Assembly (NCBI RefSeq): GCF_000060345.1 | Contig: NC_008571.1 | Span: 186,001-250,000, forward strand | From: Christiangramia forsetii KT0803 | GTDB lineage: Bacteria > Bacteroidota > Bacteroidia > Flavobacteriales > Flavobacteriaceae | Direction of reading: 5' to 3' | DNA: 64,000 nt | Shown: piece after piece, positions 25,636 to 35,200 of the stretch | Position numbering within the stretch: position 1 is the first letter of the stretch | Layout of the letters: each line of letters opens with the position of its first letter | Translations under genes and position numbers: made by a program | The notes under the pieces: model-generated | What the model was told of the DNA's origin: nothing | Databases searched by the model: none | Seen by the model: the letters and a program-made list of their open reading frames with translations, nothing else

Positions 25636-26706
25636 ATGAAGCATTTATTATTTATAACGCTGGTGGGCTCGTTCTTGCTTCAAAGTTGTGCAGGAACTAA
25701 GAATAATATTCCAACCGGGACATATTATGGAGAATTACCCTGTGCTGATTGTCCGGGAATCAACTACGAACTTGAGTTAAACAATGATAAAACCTATACA
25801 GAAAGAATGCTGTATCTGGAGCGCGATACTGCGGCTCGAGAAGAAAGTGGAAACTTCAGAATCACCAATGATACATTATTGATTCTCAAAGATAAATCTA
25901 CAAATAGCGGTATGAATAAGTTCGTTATTACCGAAGATTCTTTAAGAATGCTGGATAAATCAGGGAATGCAATAACTTCAGGTTTTTCAGATAAATATAT
26001 CCTCACCACTACAAAGTCGGAAAAATTTTCAATGATGGCTGAGCAGAAAGACAATTCCATTGGCTTTAAAGCTACTGGTAACGAACCTTTCTGGTCGCTC
26101 GAAATTGACTTCAACAATAAGATGCATTTTAAAACGCTTGCTGATGAAGAGATGGAATTAATATCACCAGTTCCGGATCCTGTAAAGCCTCAGGATGTAG
26201 ATGCAGTAAGCTATCGCGCAAAAACGGAAAGTGGTACGTTGCATGTTACTATTTTCAGAAAAGATTGTCAGGATACGATGTCTGGAGAAAAATCAGATCA
26301 CTTTGTAAGAGTAAGTGCCAGCACCGGAGAGAATGGAGAGATGATGGATTTTGAAGGCTGCGGAACTTATCTCGGTGATTACCGCTTGAACGATATTTGG
26401 GCTCTTGAAACGATAAATTCGGAGAAATTTGAGAGTTCCAAGGTGCCTAACCTTGACTTCAACTTAAAGGAACAGCGAGTTTCTGGCTTTGGTGGTTGCA
26501 ATAGAATTACCGGTCCAATAACCATTAATGAAGAAAACATAGAAATTGGTAATCTTGTCGCTACTAAAATGGCCTGCCCAAATATGGAAATGGAAAATCA
26601 GTTTTTAAAAGCGATTACTGGAAAAAGCTTCAATTTTGAGATAGGAAATAATCAGTTAATATTATCTTCAGAAGAAACAGAGCTGGTATTTAAAAAAGTA
26701 GACTAA
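25636..26706 (+). CDS. Lipoprotein with NlpE-like, COG3650-like and META domains
   Basis: The lipoprotein signal (MKHLLFITLVGSFLLQSC) fixes the start at the ATG at 25636; an in-frame ATG at 25612 would only add eight residues in front. After it come an NlpE N-terminal-like domain (GTYYGELPCADCPGINYELE, with the CxxC), a middle domain of the COG3650 type (KATGNEPFWSLEIDFNNKMH), and a C-terminal META/HslJ domain (GFGGCNRITGPI, ATKMACPNMEMENQFLKAI). NlpE proteins in other bacteria sense copper or envelope stress at the outer membrane; META domains are linked to stress resistance. It is a plausible envelope sensor or stress protein, nine bases upstream of queG. Confidence 0.85.
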   Translation: MKHLLFITLVGSFLLQSCAGTKNNIPTGTYYGELPCADCPGINYELELNNDKTYTERMLYLERDTAAREESGNFRITNDTLLILKDKSTNSGMNKFVITEDSLRMLDKSGNAITSGFSDKYILTTTKSEKFSMMAEQKDNSIGFKATGNEPFWSLEIDFNNKMHFKTLADEEMELISPVPDPVKPQDVDAVSYRAKTESGTLHVTIFRKDCQDTMSGEKSDHFVRVSASTGENGEMMDFEGCGTYLGDYRLNDIWALETINSEKFESSKVPNLDFNLKEQRVSGFGGCNRITGPITINEENIEIGNLVATKMACPNMEMENQFLKAITGKSFNFEIGNNQLILSSEETELVFKKVD

Positions 26707-26715
26707 TTTGCCTGA

Positions 26716-27639
26716 ATGAGCGTAAAATCGAAACATACTGAATTTATAAAAGCCGAAGCCAAACGCCTCGGTTTTTTGTCATGTGGCATATCTAAAGCTG
26801 AATTTCTCGAGGAAGAAGCACCAAGACTCGAAAACTGGCTCAATAATAATATGCATGGCGAAATGCGCTACATGGAAAATTATTTCGATAAGCGTCTGGA
26901 TCCAACGAAACTCGTTCCTGGTTCAAAAAGTGTGATTTCCCTTTTGTTGAATTATTATCCTTCAGATTTCCAGAATAAGGACTCTTATAAGATTAGTAAA
27001 TATGCCTACGGAAGAGATTACCATTTTGTGATCAAAGACAAACTAAAGCAATTACTCTCCACGCTTCAGGATGAAATTGGCGATTTTCACGGTCGTGCTT
27101 TTGTAGATTCAGCGCCTGTTCTGGATAAAGCCTGGGCGGCAAAAAGCGGACTCGGGTGGATTGGAAAACATTCAAATTTGCTTTCTAAACAAACAGGCTC
27201 TTTTTATTTTATTGCTGAATTGATTGTAGATCTGGATCTGGAATACGATACTCCGGTCACCGACCACTGCGGAAGTTGTACCGCCTGCATAGACGCCTGT
27301 CCTACAGATGCCATTGTAGAACCTTATAAAGTAGATGGTAGTAGGTGTATTTCCTATTTTACTATTGAGTTGAAAGACGAATTGCCAGATTCTATGAAAA
27401 ACCAGTTTGATGACTGGATGTTTGGTTGCGATGTATGCCAGGATGTATGTCCCTGGAACCGTTTTTCAAAACCTCACAATGAACCTTTATTTAATCCGCA
27501 CCCAGAACTTTTAGAAAATGATAAAAAAGATTGGGAAGAAATTACCAGGGAGACTTTCAATGAAATTTTCCGGAAATCTGCTGTTAAAAGGACAAAATTT
27601 GAAGGTTTAAAGAGAAATATCAGTTTTCTCAAAGATTAG
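26716..27639 (+). CDS. queG: Epoxyqueuosine reductase QueG
   Basis: The 307-residue enzyme carries out the last step of queuosine synthesis in tRNA, reducing epoxyqueuosine with cobalamin and two 4Fe-4S clusters. Motifs seen are the active-site segment [20 protein letters not shown], the GWIGKH motif, [16 protein letters not shown], and the second cluster motif [11 protein letters not shown]. The length is at the short end of the family, which often has a C-terminal HEAT-repeat extension that is missing here. It probably shares a transcript with the lipoprotein gene nine bases upstream. Confidence 0.96.
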   Translation: MSVKSKHTEFIKAEAKRLGFLSCGISKAEFLEEEAPRLENWLNNNMHGEMRYMENYFDKRLDPTKLVPGSKSVISLLLNYYPSDFQNKDSYKISKYAYGRDYHFVIKDKLKQLLSTLQDEIGDFHGRAFVDSAPVLDKAWAAKSGLGWIGKHSNLLSKQTGSFYFIAELIVDLDLEYDTPVTDHCGSCTACIDACPTDAIVEPYKVDGSRCISYFTIELKDELPDSMKNQFDDWMFGCDVCQDVCPWNRFSKPHNEPLFNPHPELLENDKKDWEEITRETFNEIFRKSAVKRTKFEGLKRNISFLKD

Positions 27640-27707
27640 TATTTAAAATATATTTTTAGAAACTGTAATAAATTCACCTTTCTGTCACTAAACAGGTAAA
27701 AGAAGGT

Positions 27708-28202
27708 TTGAGCAAAGATTTCTACACACAATTTATTTTGCCCTATGCTGGAATAATCATTAAGATTTGCCGGGCTTATACAGATAATGAAGAAGATTTT
27801 CAGGATTATTACCAGGAGGTTTGTCTGCAATTATGGAAGAGTCGGGATAATTTCAAAGGGGATTCTAAGTGGTCTACCTGGGTTTATCGCATTTCTTTGA
27901 ATGTCTCGCTTTCGCTCCTTAGAAAGGATAAAAAATTAAATAAGAAGAAGGTTGAATTGCCAGAAGTGGAAACTTCTTCCAAACAAGATTCAGATCCTTT
28001 TAATAATGAAGCATTAAAACTTCTTTATCAGGCCATAAAACAACTCCCGGAAACCGATCGCGCGATTATTCTGCTATATCTGGATGAGAAATCCTATCAG
28101 GAAATAGCGGAGATTATTGGTTTGTCGGCTAATAACATCGGAGTAAAAATTACTCGAATTAAGAAAAAACTAAAAACATTACTTGATGGAAAGATCTATT
28201 GA
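27708..28202 (+). CDS. ECF-type RNA polymerase sigma factor
   Basis: The 164-residue protein has sigma region 2 (about 20-75, with DNEEDFQDYYQEVCLQLW) and region 4 (about 105-160, ending IGLSANNIGVKITRIKKKL), and lacks regions 1 and 3, as in extracytoplasmic-function sigma factors. The start is TTG at 27708, preceded by AGAAGG. It overlaps the next gene by 17 bases, which indicates translational coupling with a membrane protein that is probably its anti-sigma partner. The signal sensed is unknown. Confidence 0.9.
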   Translation: MSKDFYTQFILPYAGIIIKICRAYTDNEEDFQDYYQEVCLQLWKSRDNFKGDSKWSTWVYRISLNVSLSLLRKDKKLNKKKVELPEVETSSKQDSDPFNNEALKLLYQAIKQLPETDRAIILLYLDEKSYQEIAEIIGLSANNIGVKITRIKKKLKTLLDGKIY

Positions 28203-28794
28203 AAATATTTGGAAAGAGGGTTTTGAATCTGATAAAAGTTTCAAATTGCCAGTGGTTAAAGATTTATACAATCAAAAATCAAAACTGATAATTGAGAAAA
28301 TTAAGGCGTCCTCCAGAAAGGACAATATTAGCCTAATTCCAATGACTGTTTTACTATTTGGTCTGTTTATTTTTTTAGGAAAGATTTTGCTAGGTGTCTA
28401 TATTGGATTTCTACTTGTTCTTCTGTTTATTTTTAATAAAAGGATGTTGAAGAGATTAGATCAAATGGACTTAACTGCAAATACTTACCTTTATTTAACC
28501 AGTTATTATTCTAAACTAAAAGAAACTCAAAAATTTTATACAAGCTTAGTAGGTATTGGTCTTCCAGTAATTACAATTCCCGGTTATTGGATGTATTTTT
28601 GGGGTACACCAGTGATGTCAGATTTTATGAGCCTGGATCTAATATTTCAGATTTTAATTGTGCTTGCTACTGCCGTTATCTTGTCCGGGTTAGGTGTGCT
28701 TTGTTATAAATTAAGTACCCAACTTCTTTATGCCAAATCAATAACAAGGCTAGAGGAGATAATTAATGACATGGAAGCCTTGATGAAAAACTAA
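28186..28794 (+). CDS. Membrane protein coupled to the ECF sigma factor (anti-sigma candidate)
   Basis: The product is about 202 residues from the ATG at 28186; a TTG directly before it is an alternative. A cytoplasmic N-terminus of about 45 residues (ERSIENIWKEGFESDKSF) precedes two helices (about 47-83), a short charged stretch, and two more helices (about 118-170), ending in a coiled tail (SITRLEEIINDMEALMKN). No zinc-binding HxxxCxxC anti-sigma motif is present and the family was not recognised. The overlap with the sigma gene suggests it controls that sigma factor; this is inference from position only. Confidence 0.7.
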   Translation: MERSIENIWKEGFESDKSFKLPVVKDLYNQKSKLIIEKIKASSRKDNISLIPMTVLLFGLFIFLGKILLGVYIGFLLVLLFIFNKRMLKRLDQMDLTANTYLYLTSYYSKLKETQKFYTSLVGIGLPVITIPGYWMYFWGTPVMSDFMSLDLIFQILIVLATAVILSGLGVLCYKLSTQLLYAKSITRLEEIINDMEALMKN

Positions 28795-28804
28795 ATTTAT
28801 GGAA

Positions 28805-28844
28805 ACTTTCAACCGGATATGTATTAAATAGTCAGGTTGAAAGT
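28805..28844. repeat. Inverted repeat behind the sigma/anti-sigma pair
   Basis: Perfect 10-bp arms ACTTTCAACC (28805-28814) and GGTTGAAAGT (28835-28844) enclose 20 bases. There is no T-run, so it is a poor terminator; it could be a regulator site for maeB or a weak 3' hairpin. Confidence 0.5.
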
Positions 28845-28881
28845 ATTTGGTATTTATATCTCTGAAAAAATTAAAGCTTAC

Positions 28882-28889
28882 TACCTTTG
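28882..28889 (+). promoter_or_regulatory. Putative -7 element of maeB
   Basis: TACCTTTG matches TAnnTTTG, 25 bases before the ATG. No TTG is found at the standard upstream distance. Confidence 0.45.
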
Positions 28890-28913
28890 TTACTCAGCCG
28901 AAAATAATGAATT

Positions 28914-31202
28914 ATGAGTAACACTTCCAGAAAAAGAAGAGAGGCACTGGTTTATCATGCTAAACCGAAGCCGGGGAAAATTGAAGTTGTACCTACTAAA
29001 AAATATGCGACACAAAGAGATCTTTCTCTTGCGTATTCACCCGGTGTTGCAGAACCGTGCCTGGAGATTGAAAAAGATAAGGAAAATGCTTATAAATATA
29101 CTACCAAAGGAAACCTTGTTGCTGTTATTTCTAACGGGACGGCGGTCTTAGGTCTTGGAGATATTGGTCCGGAAGCATCAAAACCAGTGATGGAAGGAAA
29201 AGGCCTTTTGTTTAAGATCTTCGCCGATATTGATGTTTTTGATATAGAAGTAGATACGAAAGATGTAGATAAATTTATTGAAACGGTTAAGAATATCGCT
29301 CCAACCTTTGGAGGGATAAATTTGGAAGATATCAAGGCTCCTGAAGCCTTTGAGATTGAGCAACGTCTGAAAGCGGAACTGGATATTCCGGTAATGCATG
29401 ATGATCAACATGGAACGGCAATTATTTCAGCGGCAGCATTGTTGAATGCGCTAGAACTTGCTAAAAAGAAGATCGAAAAAGTAAAAATAGTGATTAGTGG
29501 GGCAGGAGCTGCGGCGGTTTCTTGTACCAAACTCTATAAAGCTTTCGGAGCAAAAGCTGAAAATATTGTGATGCTCGATAGTAAAGGAGTTATTAGAAAA
29601 GACAGAGATAATCTTTCCGAAGAAAAAGCTGAATTTGCTACCGCCAGAAAAATTGACACGTTGGATGAGGCCATGAAAAATGCCGATGTCTTTGTTGGCC
29701 TTTCTATCGCTAATATTGTTTCTCCGGATATGCTGAAAAGTATGGCTAAAAGGCCAATTGTGTTTGCAATGGCCAATCCAAACCCGGAGATCGATTATAA
29801 TTTGGCGATGGATACCAGAAAAGATATAATTATGGCGACAGGCCGAAGTGATCATCCTAATCAGGTGAATAATGTACTTGGGTTTCCTTTTATCTTTCGT
29901 GGAGCGCTGGATGTTAGAGCTTCCAAGATCAATGAAGAAATGAAAAAAGCGGCTGTGAAAGCTTTGGCTGAACTTGCTAAGGAAGCGGTGCCAGAACAGG
30001 TTAATATCGCCTATGGTGAAACTCGTTTGAATTTTGGGCCTGATTACATTATCCCTAAACCTTTTGATCCAAGACTAATTGCAAAAGTACCTCCGGCAGT
30101 TGCTAAGGCAGCGATGGAAAGTGGCGTTGCCAGACAGGATATTCAGGATTGGGAGAAATATGAAGAGGAACTGCTCGAGAGAATGGGGAATGAAAATAAA
30201 ATTACCCGTTTGTTGATTAACAGGGCTAAAACCAATCCTAAACGAATTGTATTTGCCGAAGCAGATCATTTAGATGTACTGAAAGCGGCACAGATTGTAA
30301 GAGATGAGGGGATTGGATTTCCTATTCTACTAGGTAGGCGTGAGGTTATTAAGGAATTAATGGCTGAAATCGATTTTGAAGAGGAGGATGTAATTATTAT
30401 AGATCCAAAATCTGATGATGAAGAAGAACATAGAAAGAATTACGCACTAAAATATTGGGAAACTCGTCATAGAAACGGAGTTACAAAATATGACGCCGAG
30501 AAACTGATGCGTGAGCGTAATTATTTCGCGGCTATGATGGTAAATGAAGGTGATGCTGATGCGTTACTTTCGGGATATTCCAGGGCTTATCCAACGGTGG
30601 TAAAACCTATGCTGGAATTAATTGGAATGGCCAAAGGTGTTTCCAGGGTGGCTGCTACCAATGTGATGAACACTTCCAGAGGGCCTATTTTTATTAGTGA
30701 TACTTCTATAAATATAGATCCGCCGGCAAAAGACCTGGCAAAGATCGCTCAAATGACCGCACGTACCGTACAATTATTTGGTATGGAGCCGGTGATCGCT
30801 ATGATCTCTTATGCGAATTTTGGTTCTTCAAAAGATCCGAGGGCCAAAAAAGTAAAAGATGCGGTTTCTTACTTACATAGATTTCATCCCGAATTAAATG
30901 TTGATGGGGAACTACAGGTAGATTTCGCTTTAAATCGCGAAATGCTCCAAAGTAAATTTCCTTTTTCAAAACTAGCAGGAAAGAAAGTGAATACACTTAT
31001 TTATCCAGATCTGGATTCAGCAAATAGTACTTATAAGCTTATTAAGGAGCTGAATAATGTGGATTCCATCGGGCCTATTATGATGGGGATGAAGAAACCC
31101 GTTCATATTTTACAGCTTGGAGCCAGCGTTGAAGAAATGGTAAACATGGCTGCAGTTGCTGTAGTAGATGCTCAGGAAAAAGAGAAGAAACTCAAAAAAT
31201 AA
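28914..31202 (+). CDS. maeB: NADP-dependent malic enzyme with phosphotransacetylase-like C-terminal domain
   Basis: The 762-residue MaeB-type protein oxidatively decarboxylates malate to pyruvate, making NADPH. The N-terminal 425 residues hold the malic enzyme: [10 protein letters not shown], the metal/substrate segment [12 protein letters not shown], and the Rossmann loop [19 protein letters not shown]. From about residue 430 there is a PTA_PTB domain ([18 protein letters not shown]) which in this family does not act as phosphotransacetylase but regulates the enzyme, binding acetyl-CoA in E. coli MaeB. It is monocistronic, followed by a 451-base gap with dispersed repeats. Confidence 0.96.
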   Translation: MSNTSRKRREALVYHAKPKPGKIEVVPTKKYATQRDLSLAYSPGVAEPCLEIEKDKENAYKYTTKGNLVAVISNGTAVLGLGDIGPEASKPVMEGKGLLFKIFADIDVFDIEVDTKDVDKFIETVKNIAPTFGGINLEDIKAPEAFEIEQRLKAELDIPVMHDDQHGTAIISAAALLNALELAKKKIEKVKIVISGAGAAAVSCTKLYKAFGAKAENIVMLDSKGVIRKDRDNLSEEKAEFATARKIDTLDEAMKNADVFVGLSIANIVSPDMLKSMAKRPIVFAMANPNPEIDYNLAMDTRKDIIMATGRSDHPNQVNNVLGFPFIFRGALDVRASKINEEMKKAAVKALAELAKEAVPEQVNIAYGETRLNFGPDYIIPKPFDPRLIAKVPPAVAKAAMESGVARQDIQDWEKYEEELLERMGNENKITRLLINRAKTNPKRIVFAEADHLDVLKAAQIVRDEGIGFPILLGRREVIKELMAEIDFEEEDVIIIDPKSDDEEEHRKNYALKYWETRHRNGVTKYDAEKLMRERNYFAAMMVNEGDADALLSGYSRAYPTVVKPMLELIGMAKGVSRVAATNVMNTSRGPIFISDTSINIDPPAKDLAKIAQMTARTVQLFGMEPVIAMISYANFGSSKDPRAKKVKDAVSYLHRFHPELNVDGELQVDFALNREMLQSKFPFSKLAGKKVNTLIYPDLDSANSTYKLIKELNNVDSIGPIMMGMKKPVHILQLGASVEEMVNMAAVAVVDAQEKEKKLKK

Positions 31203-31230
31203 TAATGTATGTTAATTGGGTATTGAATTA

Positions 31231-31256
31231 GGGCTTCGACAAGCTCAGCCGGCCAG
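31231..31256 (-). repeat. Dispersed repeat (copy E, inverted)
   Basis: The core GGCTTCGACAAGCTCAGCC at 31232-31250 reads on the minus strand as GGCTGAGCTTGTCGAAGCC, the short-form repeat. It begins 29 bases after the maeB stop. Confidence 0.78.
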
Positions 31257-31337
31257 TAGTTTTACAATATTTTAAGTGATTAGAATTAAAAATTAGTAAT
31301 ATATAAACTTTATATTAAACTCTCCGTCGTACCTAAA

Positions 31338-31360
31338 TGTCTCGCTGAGCTTGTCGATGC
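31338..31360 (+). repeat. Dispersed repeat (copy F)
   Basis: TGTCTCGCTGAGCTTGTCGA followed by TGC; same family as copies B, C, E and G, in plus orientation. Confidence 0.72.
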
Positions 31361-31503
31361 GCTAAATGTTAGTATGAATTGAAAACATATGAAGATAGCC
31401 TTTATTTAGGAGCTCATCCGGACAAAGTTTTGATATTCTAAGTATTTTAAATTCAAAATTAATTAATCAACCGCTTTATATCGAATTTTTAATTTAACCT
31501 AGC

Positions 31504-31527
31504 TGTCCCACTTAGCTTGTCGAAGCC
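31504..31527 (+). repeat. Dispersed repeat (copy G)
   Basis: TGTCCCACTTAGCTTGTCGA followed by AGCC; same family, plus orientation, with a GAG-to-TAG change in the middle. Confidence 0.72.
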
Positions 31528-31577
31528 TTTGCTTAAATGTACCGTGTGAAAAACCTATTTATACAAGGAAAAATCTC

Positions 31578-31612
31578 TTCCCAAACTCCACACCTGGTGA
31601 GGGGGTGGGGAA
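31578..31612. repeat. Imperfect palindrome in the maeB-ruvA gap
   Basis: The centre is CACC-T-GGTG. The outer arms TTCCC (31578-31582) and GGGAA (31608-31612) pair, with a CTCC/GGGG block between them. It is more GC-rich than the surroundings and looks like another kind of small mobile or structural repeat. Confidence 0.5.
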
Positions 31613-31623
31613 TAAATATTTAC

Positions 31624-31631
31624 TACATTTG
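31624..31631 (+). promoter_or_regulatory. Putative -7 element of ruvA-sprA
   Basis: TACATTTG matches TAnnTTTG, 23 bases before the ruvA ATG; no clear TTG upstream. Confidence 0.45.
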
Positions 31632-31653
31632 AAGCCTAATCTAAGTTTTTTTC

Positions 31654-32235
31654 ATGATCCATCATCTAAAAGGCCAATTAATTGAAAAAAATCCTACGTA
31701 TGTTGTAATAGAATGCAACGGGATTGGCTACTATATAAATATTTCGCTACATACATTTTCGCTGATTCCAGATTCTGAAGCAGTTAGTGTGTATACGCAT
31801 CTTCAGGTAAAGGAAGATTCCCATACCTTATATGGTTTTGCTGAAAAATCTGAAAGAGAAATATTTAGATTATTAATATCCGTTTCAGGAGTGGGAACAA
31901 GCACCGCGAGAATGATGTTGTCTTCACTTCAACCCAGAGAAGTCACTGAGGCGATCGCTTCAGAAGATGTTGCTACTATTCAAAGTGTTAAAGGAATAGG
32001 AGCGAAAACTGCACAACGGGTAATTTTGGATCTTAAGGATAAAGTTTTAAAAGTCTTAGGGGACGATGAAGTTTTTGTCTCTCAAAGCAATACTAATAAG
32101 GAAGAAGCGTTATCTGCTTTAGAGATCTTAGGTTATAACAGACGCCAGGCTGGCAAAGTTGTCGAAAAGATCCTCAAAGAAGATCCTGAATCTACCGTAG
32201 AATCTATTATAAAAATGGCTCTTAAAAAGCTGTAA
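31654..32235 (+). CDS. ruvA: Holliday junction DNA-binding protein RuvA
   Basis: The 193-residue protein binds four-way junctions as a tetramer and loads RuvB. The N-terminal OB fold (MIHHLKGQLIEKNPTYVVIE), a middle domain with two helix-hairpin-helix motifs (SVSGVGTSTARMML; SVKGIGAKTAQRVILDL), and the C-terminal three-helix RuvB-binding domain (ALSALEILGYNRRQAGKVVE) are all present. Length is standard. It stands five bases ahead of sprA, so the DNA-repair gene and the secretion translocon gene probably share a transcript. Confidence 0.97.
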   Translation: MIHHLKGQLIEKNPTYVVIECNGIGYYINISLHTFSLIPDSEAVSVYTHLQVKEDSHTLYGFAEKSEREIFRLLISVSGVGTSTARMMLSSLQPREVTEAIASEDVATIQSVKGIGAKTAQRVILDLKDKVLKVLGDDEVFVSQSNTNKEEALSALEILGYNRRQAGKVVEKILKEDPESTVESIIKMALKKL

Positions 32236-32240
32236 ATAAA

Positions 32241-35200
32241 TTGAGGAACAATTACCCGAAATTGTCTGTACCGGTACGCCTAACTTTCCTGATATTACTG
32301 GTATTTTCAGTGGATGCTGTAGCTCAGGAAACGCCGCAGGATACCACTAGAACCGGTTATGTGCTCGGTCAAATAGACCTTCCCAATCCTGAAAGTATCG
32401 AATCTAAATATGAGTATGACCCTATACTTAACCGTTATTTTTATAAAGAAAGTTTAGGTGAAATTAACCTTGGGTTGCCATTAGTCTTAACGCCCCAGGA
32501 ATTTGAAGATCTTGTGTTACAACAGGAGATGCGTAATTATTTTAAGCTAAAAAATGACGCGTTAACCGGGAGGAAACAAGGATCAGAAGATATTCAAAAG
32601 GATTTATTACCAGATTTTTACGTTAATAACAATTTATTTGAAACAATTTTTGGGGGATCAGAAATTAATATCGTACCCCAGGGTTCGGTAGAATTAGATC
32701 TAGGTCTGCTTTATACAAAACAGGATAATCCTGCCTTTTCACCCAGAAATCAACGAAATCTTACGTTTGATTTCGATCAGCGCATTAGCCTTAGCATGCT
32801 TGGTCAAATTGGGGAGCGACTACAGGTGACCGCTAATTACGATACAGAATCTACCTTTGATTTTCAGAATCAGCTGAAGTTGGAATATACGCCTAATGAA
32901 GATGATATTATTCAAAAAATAGAAGTAGGTAATGTGAATATGCCTTTGAATAATGCATTAATCCAGGGTGCCCAAAGCTTATTTGGTTTTAAAACCGAAT
33001 TACAGTTTGGGAAAACCAGAATTACCGGTGTGTTTTCTGAACAAAAGTCTGAAAGAAGAACAGTGAATGTTGAAGGCGGAGCCACGGTAGAAGATTTTGA
33101 AAAGTTCGCTCTGGATTATGATTCTGATCGTCACTTTTTCCTCGCGCATTACTTCCGGGATACTTATGATGAGGCGTTGGAGAACTATCCTTTCATCAAT
33201 ACCAATATTCAGATAAAAAGAATTCAGGTATGGGTAACCAACCGTACCAATAATATCCAGAATATCCAGGATACTCGAAATATTGTTGCGATTCAGGATC
33301 TTGGTGAAACCAATGTACAGGGAAATATAGGTTTAGATGCCCTTCCGGGTGGTTTCTTTAATCAGCCAGCGGGGGCTTTTCCAGATAATACCGTGAACGA
33401 CTTTAATCCCTTCGGAATAACCGGCCCGGGACAAACCGTCTTAACTCCTGCGATTCGTGATATCGCGACAGTAGATAGAGGTTTTGGCGCGGTGACCGTT
33501 TCAGAAGGAACCGATTATGCGAAGCTGGAAAATGCAAGACAGCTTAAACCTTCTGAATATACTGTAAATACTCAATTAGGATATATATCCCTTAATCAGC
33601 GTCTAAGTAATGATGAGGTTTTGGGGGTGGCGTTCCAATATACCATTAATGGAGAAGTTTATCAGGTAGGGGAATTTGCCAATGATGGTGTGAATGCAAC
33701 TAATAGCGATACTGGGGAAACGCCAGATACAGGTACAAATCCACGGGCAAGTCAAAACCTGGTAGTAAAATTATTGAAAAGTACCATTACAAATGTGAAT
33801 GAGCCAATTTGGGACCTGATGATGAAGAACATCTATAGTCTTGGTGCTTATCAACTGGAGCGACAGGATTTCAGGATGAATATTCTCTATACAGATCCGC
33901 AACCTCTTAATTATATTAAACCGGTGGAAGGTACTACGTTGCCAGGCGATGTGAGTCAAACTCCCTTACTACGTGTTTTTAGGCTGGATCAATTAAATAC
34001 CAATAACGATCCTATTAACGGAGGGGATGGATTCTTTGATTATGTTCCGCAGATCACTATAGATTCCCAGAATGGAAATATAATTTTTACGACGGTAGAA
34101 CCCTTTGGAAGTCACTTGTTCGAAAAGCTTGATGACACCCCGAATAGCGGAACGGAGGATTATACCATTCCAGAAACCTGGAACGAGAATCAGAGTAAGT
34201 ATGTATTTAGATCTTTATACCGTACTACTAAAACGCAGGCAGAACAGGAAGATGCAGATAAAAACAAGTTTCAGTTAAAAGGTAGGTATAAGTCTGCTGA
34301 GGTAGAAGGAATTCCTATTGGTTTCAATCTTCCACCGGGATCGGTAACAGTAACTGCCGGAGGAAGGATACTTCAGGAAGGAGTAGATTACGTGGTGAAT
34401 TACGAATTGGGGAGAGTGCAGATTCTGGACGAGGCTTTACTGGCTTCAGATATTCCAATCCAGGTAAATACTGAAAATAATGCGCTTTTTGGTCAGCAGA
34501 CAAAGCGGTTTACGGGATTAAATGTTGAGCACCAATTCAATGAAAACTTCCTGATAGGAGGTACTTTTATTAATTTAAAAGAGCGGCCACTAACTCAAAA
34601 GGCTAATTACAGTTACGAGCCTATCAATAATACGATCTTAGGCTTCAATTTAAATTATAATACGGAAGTTCCATTTCTTACAAGGCTGGTAAATAAATTA
34701 CCAAATATTGATACCGATGTAAAATCGAACGTATCAGTAAGAGGGGAATTTGCTTATCTCCTTCCGGGGTCACCGGCATCTAACGATTTTGATGGTAGAG
34801 CCACCACTTATATAGACGATTTTGAAGCTGCTCAAACTTCCATAGATATTAATAATCCATTAAGCTGGGAGCTTTCCAGTGTGCCAATAGGTTTTGGCGG
34901 GGAACTTGCAAACGGAGACCTGGGTGTAGGGTATAAAAGAGCCAAGATGGCCTGGTACACCATAGATCCTATATTTTATAGTAACCGAAGACCAGATGGC
35001 ATAAGTGATTCTGATATTTCGACCTATTCAGCCAGAAGAGTAGCTATCAATGAAATTTTCCCAAATACCGATGTTGTACAGGGGCAATCACAGGTAATCT
35101 ACACGATGGATGTTGCATATAATCCTGGAGAGCGGGGGCCATATAATTATAACCCTACTGCAACAGGATCTAATAATTTATCAAACCCGGCGGGAAACTT

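Larger units (their letters stand above)
31203..31653. other. Repeat-rich intergenic region between maeB and ruvA
   Basis: There is no gene in these 451 bases. They contain three copies (E, F, G) of the dispersed repeat family also found around the GIY-YIG gene, a long imperfect palindrome at 31578-31612, and a TAnnTTTG promoter element close to ruvA. The sequence between the copies is AT-rich and shows nothing else. Confidence 0.75.

Noticed and set aside
28831-28843. A further copy of the dispersed repeat (GTCAGGTTGA)
   Set aside because: Only about nine bases resemble the left end, and they belong to a local inverted repeat.
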